From assembly GCF_900580675.1 (NCBI RefSeq), contig NZ_UTBG01000181.1, forward strand, positions 33,069 through 97,068: DNA of 64,000 bases, in the 5' to 3' direction. This document shows, piece by piece, positions 52,779 through 61,370 of this stretch (position 1 is the stretch's first letter; each line of letters begins with the position of its first letter). The notes beneath the pieces were generated by a model. The model was not told where the DNA came from. It did not search any database and saw nothing but the letters and a program-made list of their open reading frames with translations. Source of the stretch: Pseudomonas viridiflava. GTDB lineage: Bacteria; Pseudomonadota; Gammaproteobacteria; Pseudomonadales; Pseudomonadaceae. The translations under genes and the position numbers were made by a program.

Positions 52779-54122
52779 CTAGAAACGCCCGCCCAGTGGG
52801 TACTCGACCGCCAGGCGCAGTTGGTTGGCATCCAGTTCCGCCTGGGCCGCATTGCCCCGATGCACCGCGTGGCGCAGGGTAAAGGCGAGGTTTTTCGCCA
52901 CGCCGGACTGCACCACGTAGCGCGCTTGCAGGTCACGTTCCCAATGCTTGCCGCCTTCGCCGTAGCCCAGCCATGTATAGCCGCCTCTGGGGTCCATGTG
53001 GCTGCCATCAATGCCACTGCCGCGCACATACAAGGCCGCCAGGGTCAGGCCGGGAATGCCATAACCCGCCAGGTCCAGGTCATAGCGCGCCTGCCATGAG
53101 GCCTCTCGCGGTGCGTTGAAGTCGGACAGCGCCACGGCGTTGCTCAGGTAAATCGCCCCGCGTGTCACGTAGTCAAACGGTGTATTGCCACTGACTTTCT
53201 GGTAACCGACACCCACGCTGTGGGCGCCGAGCTTATACGTCGACAGCAAGCTCCAGGTCGTGTTATCGATGCGCCCTGAGAGTGCCTTGCCTGTGTCCTC
53301 GGTTCGATACAGGTTGAGGTCAAACGTGAGTGACTGCCCGGCCACCAATGGTCGGGTGTAGACGGCTCCCAGGTAATGCTGGCGCCAGCTGTCTTCATAC
53401 GCCGAACTGAACAGGCTGGCACTCAAGCCCTTGACTGACGTGTTACGCACACCCACCAGGTCAAAGCCATTGCCTTGCTTGCCGTTGGAGTAATTGACCA
53501 CAAATCCACGGTCGTGGCTGGTGGCGTTGCGGTCGGTGCTCTCGTTGAAGTGGCCGGCGTACAGCGTCGTGGCCGGCAGCTCACGGCTGGTCAGCAGCCA
53601 GCCGGTCGCGGTCTCCGGCAGCAAGCGGCTGTCGGACGAGCTAAATACCGGGGTTTTCACCCGTTGTTCGCCGTAGCGCAGTTCGGTCGAGGAAAAGCGC
53701 AGCTTGGCCACCGCGCCGCCCCGGCTGAACTCGCTTTTGGGGTGGCCGTCATTGTCCACGCCCAGCAGCCGCGCCTTGCCGGCACGGCCGCCTCCGCTGT
53801 CCAGTTCCCAGGCGGAATAGACGTGCGCATCCAGGCCAAAACCGAGGGTGCCAGTGGTAAAGCCCGAGGTGTAATCGGCCATCAAACCATAGGCCCATTC
53901 CTCGGCCAGGTCGCTGCGTTCGGCGCGCGGTTTGTTGGCATTACGCGCCCCGTTGCTGAGGGCGCCGTGCTGGTAATCGCGACGGTCGTAGACGCTGCGG
54001 TTGAGCAGGTTCCACTGGCCGTCCTCAATAAAACCTCTGGCGCTGTCTTGTTCGGCGGCGAAGGCGAGCAGGCTCTGCCCTCCCAATGCCAATAGCAGGG
54101 TGTGGGTCGATAAGGTTTTCAC
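52779..54122 (-). CDS. OprD-family outer-membrane porin
   Basis: A 447-residue porin precursor (signal LLLALGGQSLLAFAAEQ). The mature start QDSARGFIEDGQWNLLNRSVYDRRDY is typical of OprD, as are the alternating amphipathic strands and the C-terminal VEYPLGGRF ending in Phe for BamA recognition. The family forms an 18-strand channel for basic amino acids, small carboxylates or peptides; the specificity here is not readable. The start is GTG 54122, with GGAG seven bases before. It follows a terminator and so has its own promoter. Confidence 0.92.
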   Translation of the reverse strand: MKTLSTHTLLLALGGQSLLAFAAEQDSARGFIEDGQWNLLNRSVYDRRDYQHGALSNGARNANKPRAERSDLAEEWAYGLMADYTSGFTTGTLGFGLDAHVYSAWELDSGGGRAGKARLLGVDNDGHPKSEFSRGGAVAKLRFSSTELRYGEQRVKTPVFSSSDSRLLPETATGWLLTSRELPATTLYAGHFNESTDRNATSHDRGFVVNYSNGKQGNGFDLVGVRNTSVKGLSASLFSSAYEDSWRQHYLGAVYTRPLVAGQSLTFDLNLYRTEDTGKALSGRIDNTTWSLLSTYKLGAHSVGVGYQKVSGNTPFDYVTRGAIYLSNAVALSDFNAPREASWQARYDLDLAGYGIPGLTLAALYVRGSGIDGSHMDPRGGYTWLGYGEGGKHWERDLQARYVVQSGVAKNLAFTLRHAVHRGNAAQAELDANQLRLAVEYPLGGRF

Positions 54123-54147
54123 GGTGTGACTCCAGAACGTGTCGGGC

Positions 54148-54174
54148 AAAAGTGCTCCGCAGGGCGCGGAGCAC
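54148..54174 (-). terminator. Rho-independent terminator
   Basis: GTGCTCCGC / GCGGAGCAC form a 9-bp stem with a 5-base loop, followed on the minus strand by TTTTG. It lies 11 bases after the stop of the acyltransferase-like gene and separates it from the porin gene. Confidence 0.85.
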
Positions 54175-54185
54175 CGTTGGTGACG

Positions 54186-55391
54186 TCAGAGGTATTTGAG
54201 GATCGCGATATCGCGACGGCGCTGTTTGAGGCCGGCAAACCAACGCGTCGGGAAGAACAGCAACACCCCGAGAATCACGCTCCACAACCACACTGCCGGC
54301 AGGTCGTCGAAACCGTAGTACGCCCCCTGGTTGGCGCCCCAGATGGCCAACGCGACCAGGTACATGGCCTTGAGCACGTACAGGTGCAGCAAGTAGAAAA
54401 ACATCGGCGCACCGCCAAAGATCGCCAGGGTCGCGGTGGCCCAGCGGTCCTGCCACTTCTCGAACAGCGCCAGCAAAAGCAGCGACAGGCCCAGGGTTGG
54501 CATCAGAAACATCAGCGACGGCGGATACTTCTTCGCGCTCATGAAGCTCATGAAGGTGCGCAGCGAATCACCGGTCTGGACCCAGGGTTTTTCGCCATAA
54601 ACGTTGAGATAGCGGATAAACACAAACGCCACCAGCAAGCCTGCACCGAGCTTGATCAGCCGCGAAATACGCGCGGCGGACGGGGTGTCTTTACCAAACC
54701 AGGGGCCAATGCCCCAGCCCAGCAGAATCACGCCGATCCACGGCAATATGGGATAGGTCGTACGGGCCCGGGTGAACTCGGTGATGTCGATAAACACGCG
54801 CTGGTGCAGGATCGACCACGGCACGAAGAACGGCGACTCCGGCCCCACGGTCACGCCATCGAGCAGGTTATGCCCGGCCACAATCACCAGCCCCAGCACG
54901 ATCAGCCAACTGCGTTTGAAGTGCAGCAACCCGGCCAGCACGATCATGCACAGGCCGATGCACCAGATCACTTGCAACCACAGCGTCTTGGGCGGGAACT
55001 CGGCGTTCCAGGCAAAGCAGACAAAGGTGATTTCCAGGAACACCAGAAACAGGCCGCGCTTGAGCAGGAACACCGACGTCTCGCGGGCGCTGTGTTTCTG
55101 GCTGTAGAGCCAGGCCGACAAGCCCGTGAGGAAGATAAACGCCGGCGCGCAGATTTCGCTGAGCATGCGCGTGAAGTACAGGTCCGGGGTGACACTCAAG
55201 GCGTCAATCGGGTCGGTGACCTGGCGGTGCAGCAAGAAGGTTTCGCGAACGTGGTCGATGAGCATCAACAGCATCACGAAACCACGCAACGCATCGATCG
55301 CCAGCATCCGCGTAGTGGCGATGACTTTACTGCGGGTAAGTGCAGGCGCGAGGGTGCCCGTCTGACCTGTCAATCCTGAAGAAAGGGTCAT
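54186..55391 (-). CDS. Polytopic membrane protein, DUF1624/HGSNAT-type acyltransferase-like
   Basis: A 401-residue protein with ten or so hydrophobic helices. The N-terminal motif MLAIDALRGFVMLLMLIDHVRETF, with its conserved Asp-Ala-Leu-Arg-Gly and His, is typical of DUF1624 (heparan-alpha-glucosaminide N-acetyltransferase-like) and acyltransferase_3 relatives, which use cytosolic acyl-CoA to modify extracytoplasmic sugars. The rest is mostly transmembrane. It lies 28 bases after the DUF4198 gene, probably in one operon. Confidence 0.8.
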   Translation of the reverse strand: MTLSSGLTGQTGTLAPALTRSKVIATTRMLAIDALRGFVMLLMLIDHVRETFLLHRQVTDPIDALSVTPDLYFTRMLSEICAPAFIFLTGLSAWLYSQKHSARETSVFLLKRGLFLVFLEITFVCFAWNAEFPPKTLWLQVIWCIGLCMIVLAGLLHFKRSWLIVLGLVIVAGHNLLDGVTVGPESPFFVPWSILHQRVFIDITEFTRARTTYPILPWIGVILLGWGIGPWFGKDTPSAARISRLIKLGAGLLVAFVFIRYLNVYGEKPWVQTGDSLRTFMSFMSAKKYPPSLMFLMPTLGLSLLLLALFEKWQDRWATATLAIFGGAPMFFYLLHLYVLKAMYLVALAIWGANQGAYYGFDDLPAVWLWSVILGVLLFFPTRWFAGLKQRRRDIAILKYL

Positions 55392-55419
55392 ATCAATTAC
55401 TCATGAAGGAGGGAGTGAA

Positions 55420-56196
55420 TCAGGCCTGTTTTTTCAGCCTGGCGACTTCCGATGCCGGCAGTTGCGACGGCGCCCGAGGCAATGACGGCTGGCCGTGTTC
55501 GCGATAGAACGACAACGTCGAGCTGAAGCGCTTGACGTCATACGCCTCGGCAGTGCCCTTCGGGTTGATGCGCTCGCCGGGGCTATGGTCCTGATACTCC
55601 ACGGCCACCACATAGGTGCCCTGCCACGGCAAATCAAAACTGACGTTGCCGACGCCATCGCTGCGTTGGCGGAAGACTTCACCCGAGGCGGTTTCCAGCA
55701 GCACGTCCTGGTTCGCCAACGGCTTGGCGGCGTAGAACACCTTGAATTGCGCACGGCCCGGATCGGCGATGCCGGTGGGCACGATATCCAGGGTCAGCTC
55801 GGGTGTACGGGCGCGCAGGTCACCGACCCAGCGGGTCGCCGGCGTCCAGTAGGCCTTCAAGGTCTTGCCTCCTTCCTGCACGTCGAACAGCGGATAGTGC
55901 AGGTCCTGCGCCAGCAACGAATCATCCCGGCCCGGCTGCGCGGCCAGCACGAACGCCTGGCGCTGCAAGCTCAGACCCAGCAACTTGGACCCGTCTGCCA
56001 TCGACCACGCCTGGAGCTGCTTGAAACGGTCCATTCCCCCCGGCGTCACCTCCAGCACATTCTTGTCATATTCCCCGTAGTACAAAGCCAATGGCTGGCC
56101 GGGTACTTGCTCATACCAGATCTGATGCGCCTCGCTGGCGGTTGCCAGCATGAACGCCCCGTAACCCAACAGTGCCTTTGCGTTGCTCATACGCAT
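55420..56196 (-). CDS. DUF4198-domain periplasmic protein
   Basis: A 258-residue protein with a signal peptide (LLGYGAFMLATASEAH) whose mature N-terminus starts with His (HQIWYEQVPG), the metal-binding N-terminal histidine position seen in DUF4198/NikM-like proteins. Later segments include ELTLDIVPTG, ANQDVLLETASGEV and WQGTYVVAVEYQDHSPGERI, an Ig-like beta sandwich. Such proteins accompany metal uptake; no transporter is adjacent. The function is inferred only at family level. Confidence 0.8.
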   Translation of the reverse strand: MRMSNAKALLGYGAFMLATASEAHQIWYEQVPGQPLALYYGEYDKNVLEVTPGGMDRFKQLQAWSMADGSKLLGLSLQRQAFVLAAQPGRDDSLLAQDLHYPLFDVQEGGKTLKAYWTPATRWVGDLRARTPELTLDIVPTGIADPGRAQFKVFYAAKPLANQDVLLETASGEVFRQRSDGVGNVSFDLPWQGTYVVAVEYQDHSPGERINPKGTAEAYDVKRFSSTLSFYREHGQPSLPRAPSQLPASEVARLKKQA

Positions 56197-56520
56197 TTTT
56201 TTCGCTCCGATTGGTGGTGTTCAACGCAAGGCGGATACAGCCTGAAACCAGCCTCCGCCCTGCGCGCCCTCACTCTGAACGCATTACAACGCAGGCACTT
56301 TTGCGGTTTACACCGAATTAACCCCACGGACCGGCGCAGATCACTGTTTAAGGACCTGAAAAAGTGTTTTGTGCGGGCTGCGTCGAGATGAGGCGTTTAG
56401 CAACGCCGAGGCGCGGGTGTGGGCAATTGAGGTGCAGGTGGCAACGGGCGGGATGACTGAATAAAGCCATCCCGACAGTTGCTCCCGCCTGTTGAACCGG
56501 GTGACATCCGACAAGCAGTA
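56197..56520. other. Intergenic region without supported feature
   Basis: A 324-bp gap between the DUF4198 gene and the Lrp gene. Stop codons interrupt every frame of interest. It should contain the DUF4198 promoter, but I see no clear operator, repeat or terminator. Confidence 0.6.
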
Positions 56521-57009
56521 TCAGTGACGCAGCAACTTGCGCAGCGGCACGCCATCCTTGAGCACCGGTGACTTGATGACGATGTAGCTGAAGTACTTGG
56601 AGATGCCGATGTTCTTGTCCAGCAGGCTTTCGACCACTTCCTGATAGTGCTGGATGCTGCGGGTCATGAAGCGCACCAGGTAGTCGTAGCCGCCGCTGAT
56701 CAAGTGGCATTCGAGCACTTCGTCGACCAGGCGGATATTCGATTCGAACTTGGCGAAGTCTTCGCGCTTGTGGTCGCTGAGGGTGATTTCGGTGAACACC
56801 GTGACCGAGTCGGTGATCTTGGCCAAGTTGAGGTGCGCCTTGTAGCTGGAAATATACCCCGCCGACTCCAGCCGCTTGACCCGTTGCAGGCACGGGCTGG
56901 CGGACAGGCCGACGGCGTCGGCGAGGCTGACATTGGTCATCCGGCCGTCCTTTTGCAGTTCAACCAGAATGCTGATGTCGATCCGGTCCAGCTTTACTAG
57001 CCCTTCCAT
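56521..57009 (-). CDS. Lrp/AsnC-family transcriptional regulator
   Basis: A 162-residue regulator. The N-terminal HTH reads KLDRIDISILVELQKDGRMTNVSLADAVGLSASPCLQRVKRLE in successive helices. The C-terminal RAM domain carries VLECHLISGGYDYLVRF and the EITLSDH strand typical of ligand-binding Lrp homologues. The ATG at 57009 follows GAGGTACGCA; the open frame to 57030 is weaker. It lies downstream of gabT-like and HAD genes on the same strand and probably controls them in response to an amino acid. Confidence 0.9.
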   Translation of the reverse strand: MEGLVKLDRIDISILVELQKDGRMTNVSLADAVGLSASPCLQRVKRLESAGYISSYKAHLNLAKITDSVTVFTEITLSDHKREDFAKFESNIRLVDEVLECHLISGGYDYLVRFMTRSIQHYQEVVESLLDKNIGISKYFSYIVIKSPVLKDGVPLRKLLRH

Positions 57010-57054
57010 TGCGTACCTCTTGACTGCCATTTGTAAGACAATCTTCTAGCAAAA

Positions 57055-57699
57055 TCAGCGCCGTAAAGACAGCTGATGCTGCGCCACCAGATCCGCCATG
57101 CTGTTGATGCAGTATTGCGCCGCGCAAGGCGAAGGCTGTTTGGCCCGGTGTCGGCCGATCAAACAGCGGTCCAACGCTGCGTATGCACCGACCGACGGTC
57201 GCGTTACATGCAAAATCGGCTGCACCTCGTCGCCTTGATCGGTGAGCCATTGCGGGTCTTCGGCCAGGGAAATGAAATCTTCCGGTGCGATCCCAAGCCG
57301 CTCACACAACACGGCGCGATCCTCGGCATCACGGTCACCGCGCACCAGCAGGCGATAGAACTTGCGCAGATACAGCATCGCCCCCGGTGCATCCTCGAAC
57401 AGCGACCAATTGCCCGCCGAACGGGCAAAGCTCATGCCCTCCTCCCAACTGGCATGCAGCCCCCAGGTCTCGGCCAGTTGACGGTGGGCGAAACACAACA
57501 CACCACTGAAGCCTAGCTCAGCGAAGCGCGGATAGAGCGCCGCGACGACCGCATTGAATTCGGCCAACACCTGTTCCCTGGAAGGCTGCCCGCCGCGGCT
57601 GTCGAGCAGCGGTTGCAACGCGACCCATACCCCCGAATCCCGATCCACCAGCACTTCATCGCAATCAATCAGCAACGCTCGATAATCTGTCAGCCCCAT
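57055..57699 (-). CDS. HAD-superfamily protein, unknown substrate
   Basis: A 214-residue protein with the HAD nucleophile motif LLIDCDEVLVDRDS (DxDxV) at residues 9-22. The usual motif II Thr/Ser and motif III Lys are not obvious, and the late region DRCLIGRHRAKQPSP departs from the family's GDxxxD. It may be a divergent phosphatase or an inactive relative. It sits 47 bases after the GabT-type gene and 45 before the Lrp gene, so all three may be co-transcribed. Confidence 0.7.
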   Translation of the reverse strand: MGLTDYRALLIDCDEVLVDRDSGVWVALQPLLDSRGGQPSREQVLAEFNAVVAALYPRFAELGFSGVLCFAHRQLAETWGLHASWEEGMSFARSAGNWSLFEDAPGAMLYLRKFYRLLVRGDRDAEDRAVLCERLGIAPEDFISLAEDPQWLTDQGDEVQPILHVTRPSVGAYAALDRCLIGRHRAKQPSPCAAQYCINSMADLVAQHQLSLRR

Positions 57700-57746
57700 G
57701 GTGGGTCAAGCCTCCTTGATGCGTTTCACCCGTAGCGGGCACAGCC

Positions 57747-59039
57747 TCAGTTCAAGACGCGTGCCAAGGCCGCGTCGAGAATCTGCAAGGCCTCGTCGAC
57801 CTGGGCCTCGGTCGCCACCAATGGCGCCAGGAAGCGCAGCACGTTGCGGTACACGCCGCATTTGATCACCAGCAAACCACCGACGCGGGCGGCGTCGATC
57901 ACGCGTTGATTGAGGTCGGCATCCGGCGTGCGGGCCGGGTCATCCTTGATCAACTCGATCGCCAGCATGAAACCGGTGCCGCGTACATCGCCGATGTTCG
58001 GGTAACGCGCTTGCAAATCGAGCAGGCCCTTGCGCAAGCGCTCGCCCAGCACTTGGCTGCGCGCCAGCAACTGCTCGTGTTCAAACGCTTCGATTACCGC
58101 CAGCGCCGCCGCGCAGGCCAGGGCGTTACCGCCATAGGTGCCCCCCAGGCCACCCGGCAGCGGTGCATCCATGATGTGCGTCTTGCCGACCACGCCGGAC
58201 AACGGCAAACCGCCCGCCAGGCTCTTGGCCACGGTGACCAGGTCGGGCTGGATACCCGCATGCTGGAAACCGAACCAGGTACCGGTGCGACCGAAACCGG
58301 TCTGGATCTCGTCGAGGATCAACACAATGCCGTGCTTGTCGGCCAATGCACGCAGCGCCTGCAGAAACTCCGGCGGCGCGGCGAGGAAGCCGCCGTCGCC
58401 CTGCACCGGTTCGATGAGGATCGCGGCGACTCGCTCCGGCGCGACTTGGGTCGCCAGCAACTCATCCAGGGCCTTGAGGGCAACCTCGCTGGTCACGCCG
58501 CGGTAGGCGTTGGGGTATGGCGTGTGGAACACCTCCGGCGCAAATGGCCCGAAGTTCTGCTTGTAGGGTTGGCTCATGCCGGTGAGCGTGGTGCCCAGCA
58601 ACGTGCGGCCATGGAAGCCTCCACGGAAGGCGATCACCGCCGAGCGATTGGTGTGCGCGCGGGCAATCTTCACCGCATTTTCCACCGCCTCGGCACCGGA
58701 GGTGAAAAACGCCGCCTTGTAAGCCTCCTGGCCGCCGATCATTTCACACAGGCGCTGGGCCAGGTCAAGGTAAGGCTGGTAAGCCACCACCTGGAAACAG
58801 GCGTGGGAGACTTTCTGCAACTGGGCCTGCACCGCAGCGACCACTTTGGGGTGGTTGTGGCCGATATTGAGCACGCCGATGCCGCCGACGAAGTCCAGGT
58901 AACGCTTGCCATCCACGTCCCACAATTCGGCGCCCTGGGCGCGGTCGATCACCAGCGGGTGCGCGGTCACCAGGCCACGGGGCACGAACTGCTCGCGCTG
59001 ACGGAGCAAATGAGGGGTTTCGTCGACTTTGCTATTCAT
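57747..59039 (-). CDS. gabT: 4-aminobutyrate aminotransferase (class III)
   Basis: A 430-residue PLP enzyme that transfers the omega-amino group of 4-aminobutyrate (or 5-aminovalerate) to 2-oxoglutarate, giving succinate (glutarate) semialdehyde. It has FFTSGAEAVENAVKIA, AFRGGFHGRT, LILDEIQTGFGRTG with the conserved Asp, and VTVAKSLAGGLPLSG with the PLP Lys. The C-terminus holds the GTYGGNALACAA phosphate loop. The ATG at 59039 follows GGGAAATG. A GabD-type dehydrogenase lies nearby at 61371-62831, completing the two-step route. An omega-amino acid other than GABA remains possible. Confidence 0.9.
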   Translation of the reverse strand: MNSKVDETPHLLRQREQFVPRGLVTAHPLVIDRAQGAELWDVDGKRYLDFVGGIGVLNIGHNHPKVVAAVQAQLQKVSHACFQVVAYQPYLDLAQRLCEMIGGQEAYKAAFFTSGAEAVENAVKIARAHTNRSAVIAFRGGFHGRTLLGTTLTGMSQPYKQNFGPFAPEVFHTPYPNAYRGVTSEVALKALDELLATQVAPERVAAILIEPVQGDGGFLAAPPEFLQALRALADKHGIVLILDEIQTGFGRTGTWFGFQHAGIQPDLVTVAKSLAGGLPLSGVVGKTHIMDAPLPGGLGGTYGGNALACAAALAVIEAFEHEQLLARSQVLGERLRKGLLDLQARYPNIGDVRGTGFMLAIELIKDDPARTPDADLNQRVIDAARVGGLLVIKCGVYRNVLRFLAPLVATEAQVDEALQILDAALARVLN

Positions 59040-59233
59040 GGCATTTCCCATCGTGAGTCCGGCAACCGGAAGGTGGTTGCGATGCTGTTCAGAGTACGAC
59101 CTGCGGGCAACGAACTACGCCGAACTTGCCCCTTGAGAAATTCGGATCAACTGTTTTACCCCCACCTTTCAACAGATCCTGCGCCGGGGTTTGGGCGATG
59201 ATGAGGCTTGTCTTTTTCCCGCAGGAAATGCCC

Positions 59234-60160
59234 ATGGCCTTGCTCTACAAAGCTGACCCGGTGCGCGGCCAACATTGGCAGGCGCTGTTCGCCGAACACG
59301 CGCCGGATATCGAATGGCGCGCCTGGCCAGACATCGGCAACCCCAACGACATCGAGTACCTCGCCGCCTGGACCGCACCGGACGATGTGGCGCAATTGCT
59401 GCCCAACCTGAAAGTGCTGTTTGCCTTGTCGGCGGGCGTCGACCAGTTGGACCTGTCCCGTTTGCCCGCAGAGCTGCCTGTCGTGCGACTGCTCGATCCC
59501 GGCATCACCCGTGGCATGTGCGAATACGCCAGTTGGGCGGTACTCAGCCTGCACCGGGACATGCTGCGCTACCGCCAACAGCAGGTAGCGCGCTGCTGGC
59601 AGGCGCATCTGTTGCAGCCGGCGGTGAGTCGGCGCGTTGGGGTGATGGGCTTGGGCGCCCAGGCGAAGGAGATTCTGGCGACGCTGGCGCCGTTGGGGTT
59701 TGCGTTGTCGGGTTGGGCGCGCAGTGAGCATCGGGTGGCGGGGGTGGACTGCTACGCGGGCGAAGCGCAACTGCCCGCGTTTCTCAACCAGTGCGACATT
59801 CTGCTGTGTGTATTGCCGCTGACCGAGCAGACCCAAGGCATCCTGGATCGACGCCTGTTTGCCCAACTGCCGCGCGGCGCGGCGTTGATCAACATGGGCC
59901 GTGGCGGGCATCTGGTTGAAGAGGATTTGCTCGAAGCACTGGGCAGCGGGCGGCTGAGTGGCGCTGTGCTGGATGTGGTGCAGGAGGAACCGGCGGCGGC
60001 GGATCATCCGTTTTGGTCGCACCCGCAGATTGTGCTGACGCCGCACATTGCGGCCATGACCCAGCCGCAGACCGCGTTTGGGGTGTTGCTGGAGAATATC
60101 CGCAGGTTTGAGCGCGGCGAGCCGATGCTGGGTGAAGTCGATCGCTCACTGGGTTACTGA
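59234..60160 (+). CDS. ghrA: Glyoxylate/hydroxypyruvate reductase A type
   Basis: A 308-residue D-2-hydroxyacid dehydrogenase of the GhrA class, length close to E. coli GhrA (312). The NAD(P) Rossmann motif is VGVMGLGAQAKEIL, the catalytic Arg is in LINMGRGGHLVEE, Glu in LDVVQEEPAAADH, and His in LTPHIAAMTQP. The ATG at 59234 (MALLYKAD) is six bases after AGGAA; ATG 59228 is too close. It is divergent from gabT, with the promoters of both in the 194-bp gap. Confidence 0.9.
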   Translation: MALLYKADPVRGQHWQALFAEHAPDIEWRAWPDIGNPNDIEYLAAWTAPDDVAQLLPNLKVLFALSAGVDQLDLSRLPAELPVVRLLDPGITRGMCEYASWAVLSLHRDMLRYRQQQVARCWQAHLLQPAVSRRVGVMGLGAQAKEILATLAPLGFALSGWARSEHRVAGVDCYAGEAQLPAFLNQCDILLCVLPLTEQTQGILDRRLFAQLPRGAALINMGRGGHLVEEDLLEALGSGRLSGAVLDVVQEEPAAADHPFWSHPQIVLTPHIAAMTQPQTAFGVLLENIRRFERGEPMLGEVDRSLGY

Positions 60161-60170
60161 TCCGCTTTTC

Positions 60171-60257
60171 TGTGGGCGCTGGCTTGCCTGCGATGCTGGC
60201 AACTCGGTGCATCAAATACACCGAGTCGATGCTATCGCAGGCAAGCCAGCTCCCACA
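60171..60257. repeat. REP-type inverted repeat (variant)
   Basis: TGTGGGCGCTGGCTTGCCTGC and its complement GCAGGCAAGCCAGCTCCCACA, with a second inner stem (CTCGGTG...CACCGAG), form an 87-bp cruciform between two convergent genes. It is a diverged relative of the 861-949 element. Confidence 0.85.
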
Positions 60258-60269
60258 GTTTTGACCGTG

Positions 60270-61349
60270 TTACAGCCGTTCGGCAATCGCCAAGCCGACA
60301 TCCTGCGTCGAGCCCTTCCCGCCCAGGTCCGGCGTAATCGGTCCCTCGGCAATTACCGCCTCGATCGCGCGCAAAATCCCATCATGCGCCGCGCGATACC
60401 GCGCATCGCCATTCCCCAGAAAATCCAGCATCAACGCCCCCGACCAGATCATCGCAATCGGATTCGCGATGTTCTGCCCGTAAATATCCGGCGCCGACCC
60501 ATGCACCGGTTCGAACAACGACGGAAACCGCCGCTCGGGGTCGAGGTTCGCCGACGGCGCAATGCCAATAGTGCCCGCACATGCGGGCCCCAGGTCGGAC
60601 AAAATATCGCCAAACAGATTCGACGCCACCACCACGTCAAACCGGTCCGGCTGCAACACGAACCGCGCACACAGGATGTCGATGTGCTGTTTGTCCCACG
60701 CCACCTCGGGATAATTCGCCGCCATCAGCGCCGTACGCTCATCCCAGTACGGCATGCTGATGGAGATCCCGTTGGACTTGGTCGCCGCCGTCAGCTTTTT
60801 ACGCGGACGGGTCTGCGCCAGGTCGAAGGCAAACTTGAGAATGCGGTCAACGCCGCGTCGGGTGAACACCGACTCCTGCAGCACGAACTCATGCTCAGTG
60901 CCTTCGAACATCTTGCCGCCCACCGACGAATACTCACCCTCGGTGTTCTCGCGGATCACCACGAAATCGATGTCCCCCGGCTTGCGCCCGGCCAGCGGGC
61001 AGGGCACGCCGGGAAACAGCCGCACCGGGCGGATGTTCACGTATTGGTCGAAGTCGCGGCGGAACTTGAGCAGTGAGCCCCACAGGGAAATATGGTCCGG
61101 GACCTTGTCCGGCCAGCCCACGGCACCGAAGTAAATCGCGTCAAAGCCCTTGAGCTGCTCGAACCAGTCGTCGGGCATCATCTGCCCGTGTTCCAGGTAG
61201 TAATCGCAGTGGGCCCAGTCGAGCACTTCGATGCTCAGGTTCAAGTCCCAGGTCCTGGCCGCCTGCTCCACTACCCGCAGCCCCTCAGGCAGCACTTCCT
61301 TGCCGATGCCATCGCCGGCGATCGCGGCGATTCTGAATGCCTTGCTCAT
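60270..61349 (-). CDS. Tartrate/D-malate dehydrogenase family (TtuC/DmlA type)
   Basis: A 359-residue NAD-dependent beta-hydroxyacid oxidative decarboxylase of the isocitrate/isopropylmalate family. AAIAGDGIGKEVLPEG binds the cofactor, FVVIRENTEGEYSSVGG is the class signature, TAATKSNGI carries the catalytic Lys, and ASNLFGDILSDLGPA carries the metal Asp residues; GSAPDIYGQNIANP closes the site. Members decarboxylate D-malate, tartrate or related acids. It is 21 bases after a GabD-type gene, probably in the same operon. Confidence 0.9.
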   Translation of the reverse strand: MSKAFRIAAIAGDGIGKEVLPEGLRVVEQAARTWDLNLSIEVLDWAHCDYYLEHGQMMPDDWFEQLKGFDAIYFGAVGWPDKVPDHISLWGSLLKFRRDFDQYVNIRPVRLFPGVPCPLAGRKPGDIDFVVIRENTEGEYSSVGGKMFEGTEHEFVLQESVFTRRGVDRILKFAFDLAQTRPRKKLTAATKSNGISISMPYWDERTALMAANYPEVAWDKQHIDILCARFVLQPDRFDVVVASNLFGDILSDLGPACAGTIGIAPSANLDPERRFPSLFEPVHGSAPDIYGQNIANPIAMIWSGALMLDFLGNGDARYRAAHDGILRAIEAVIAEGPITPDLGGKGSTQDVGLAIAERL

Positions 61350-61370
61350 GGTGCGTGCCTCGCAAAAAAA

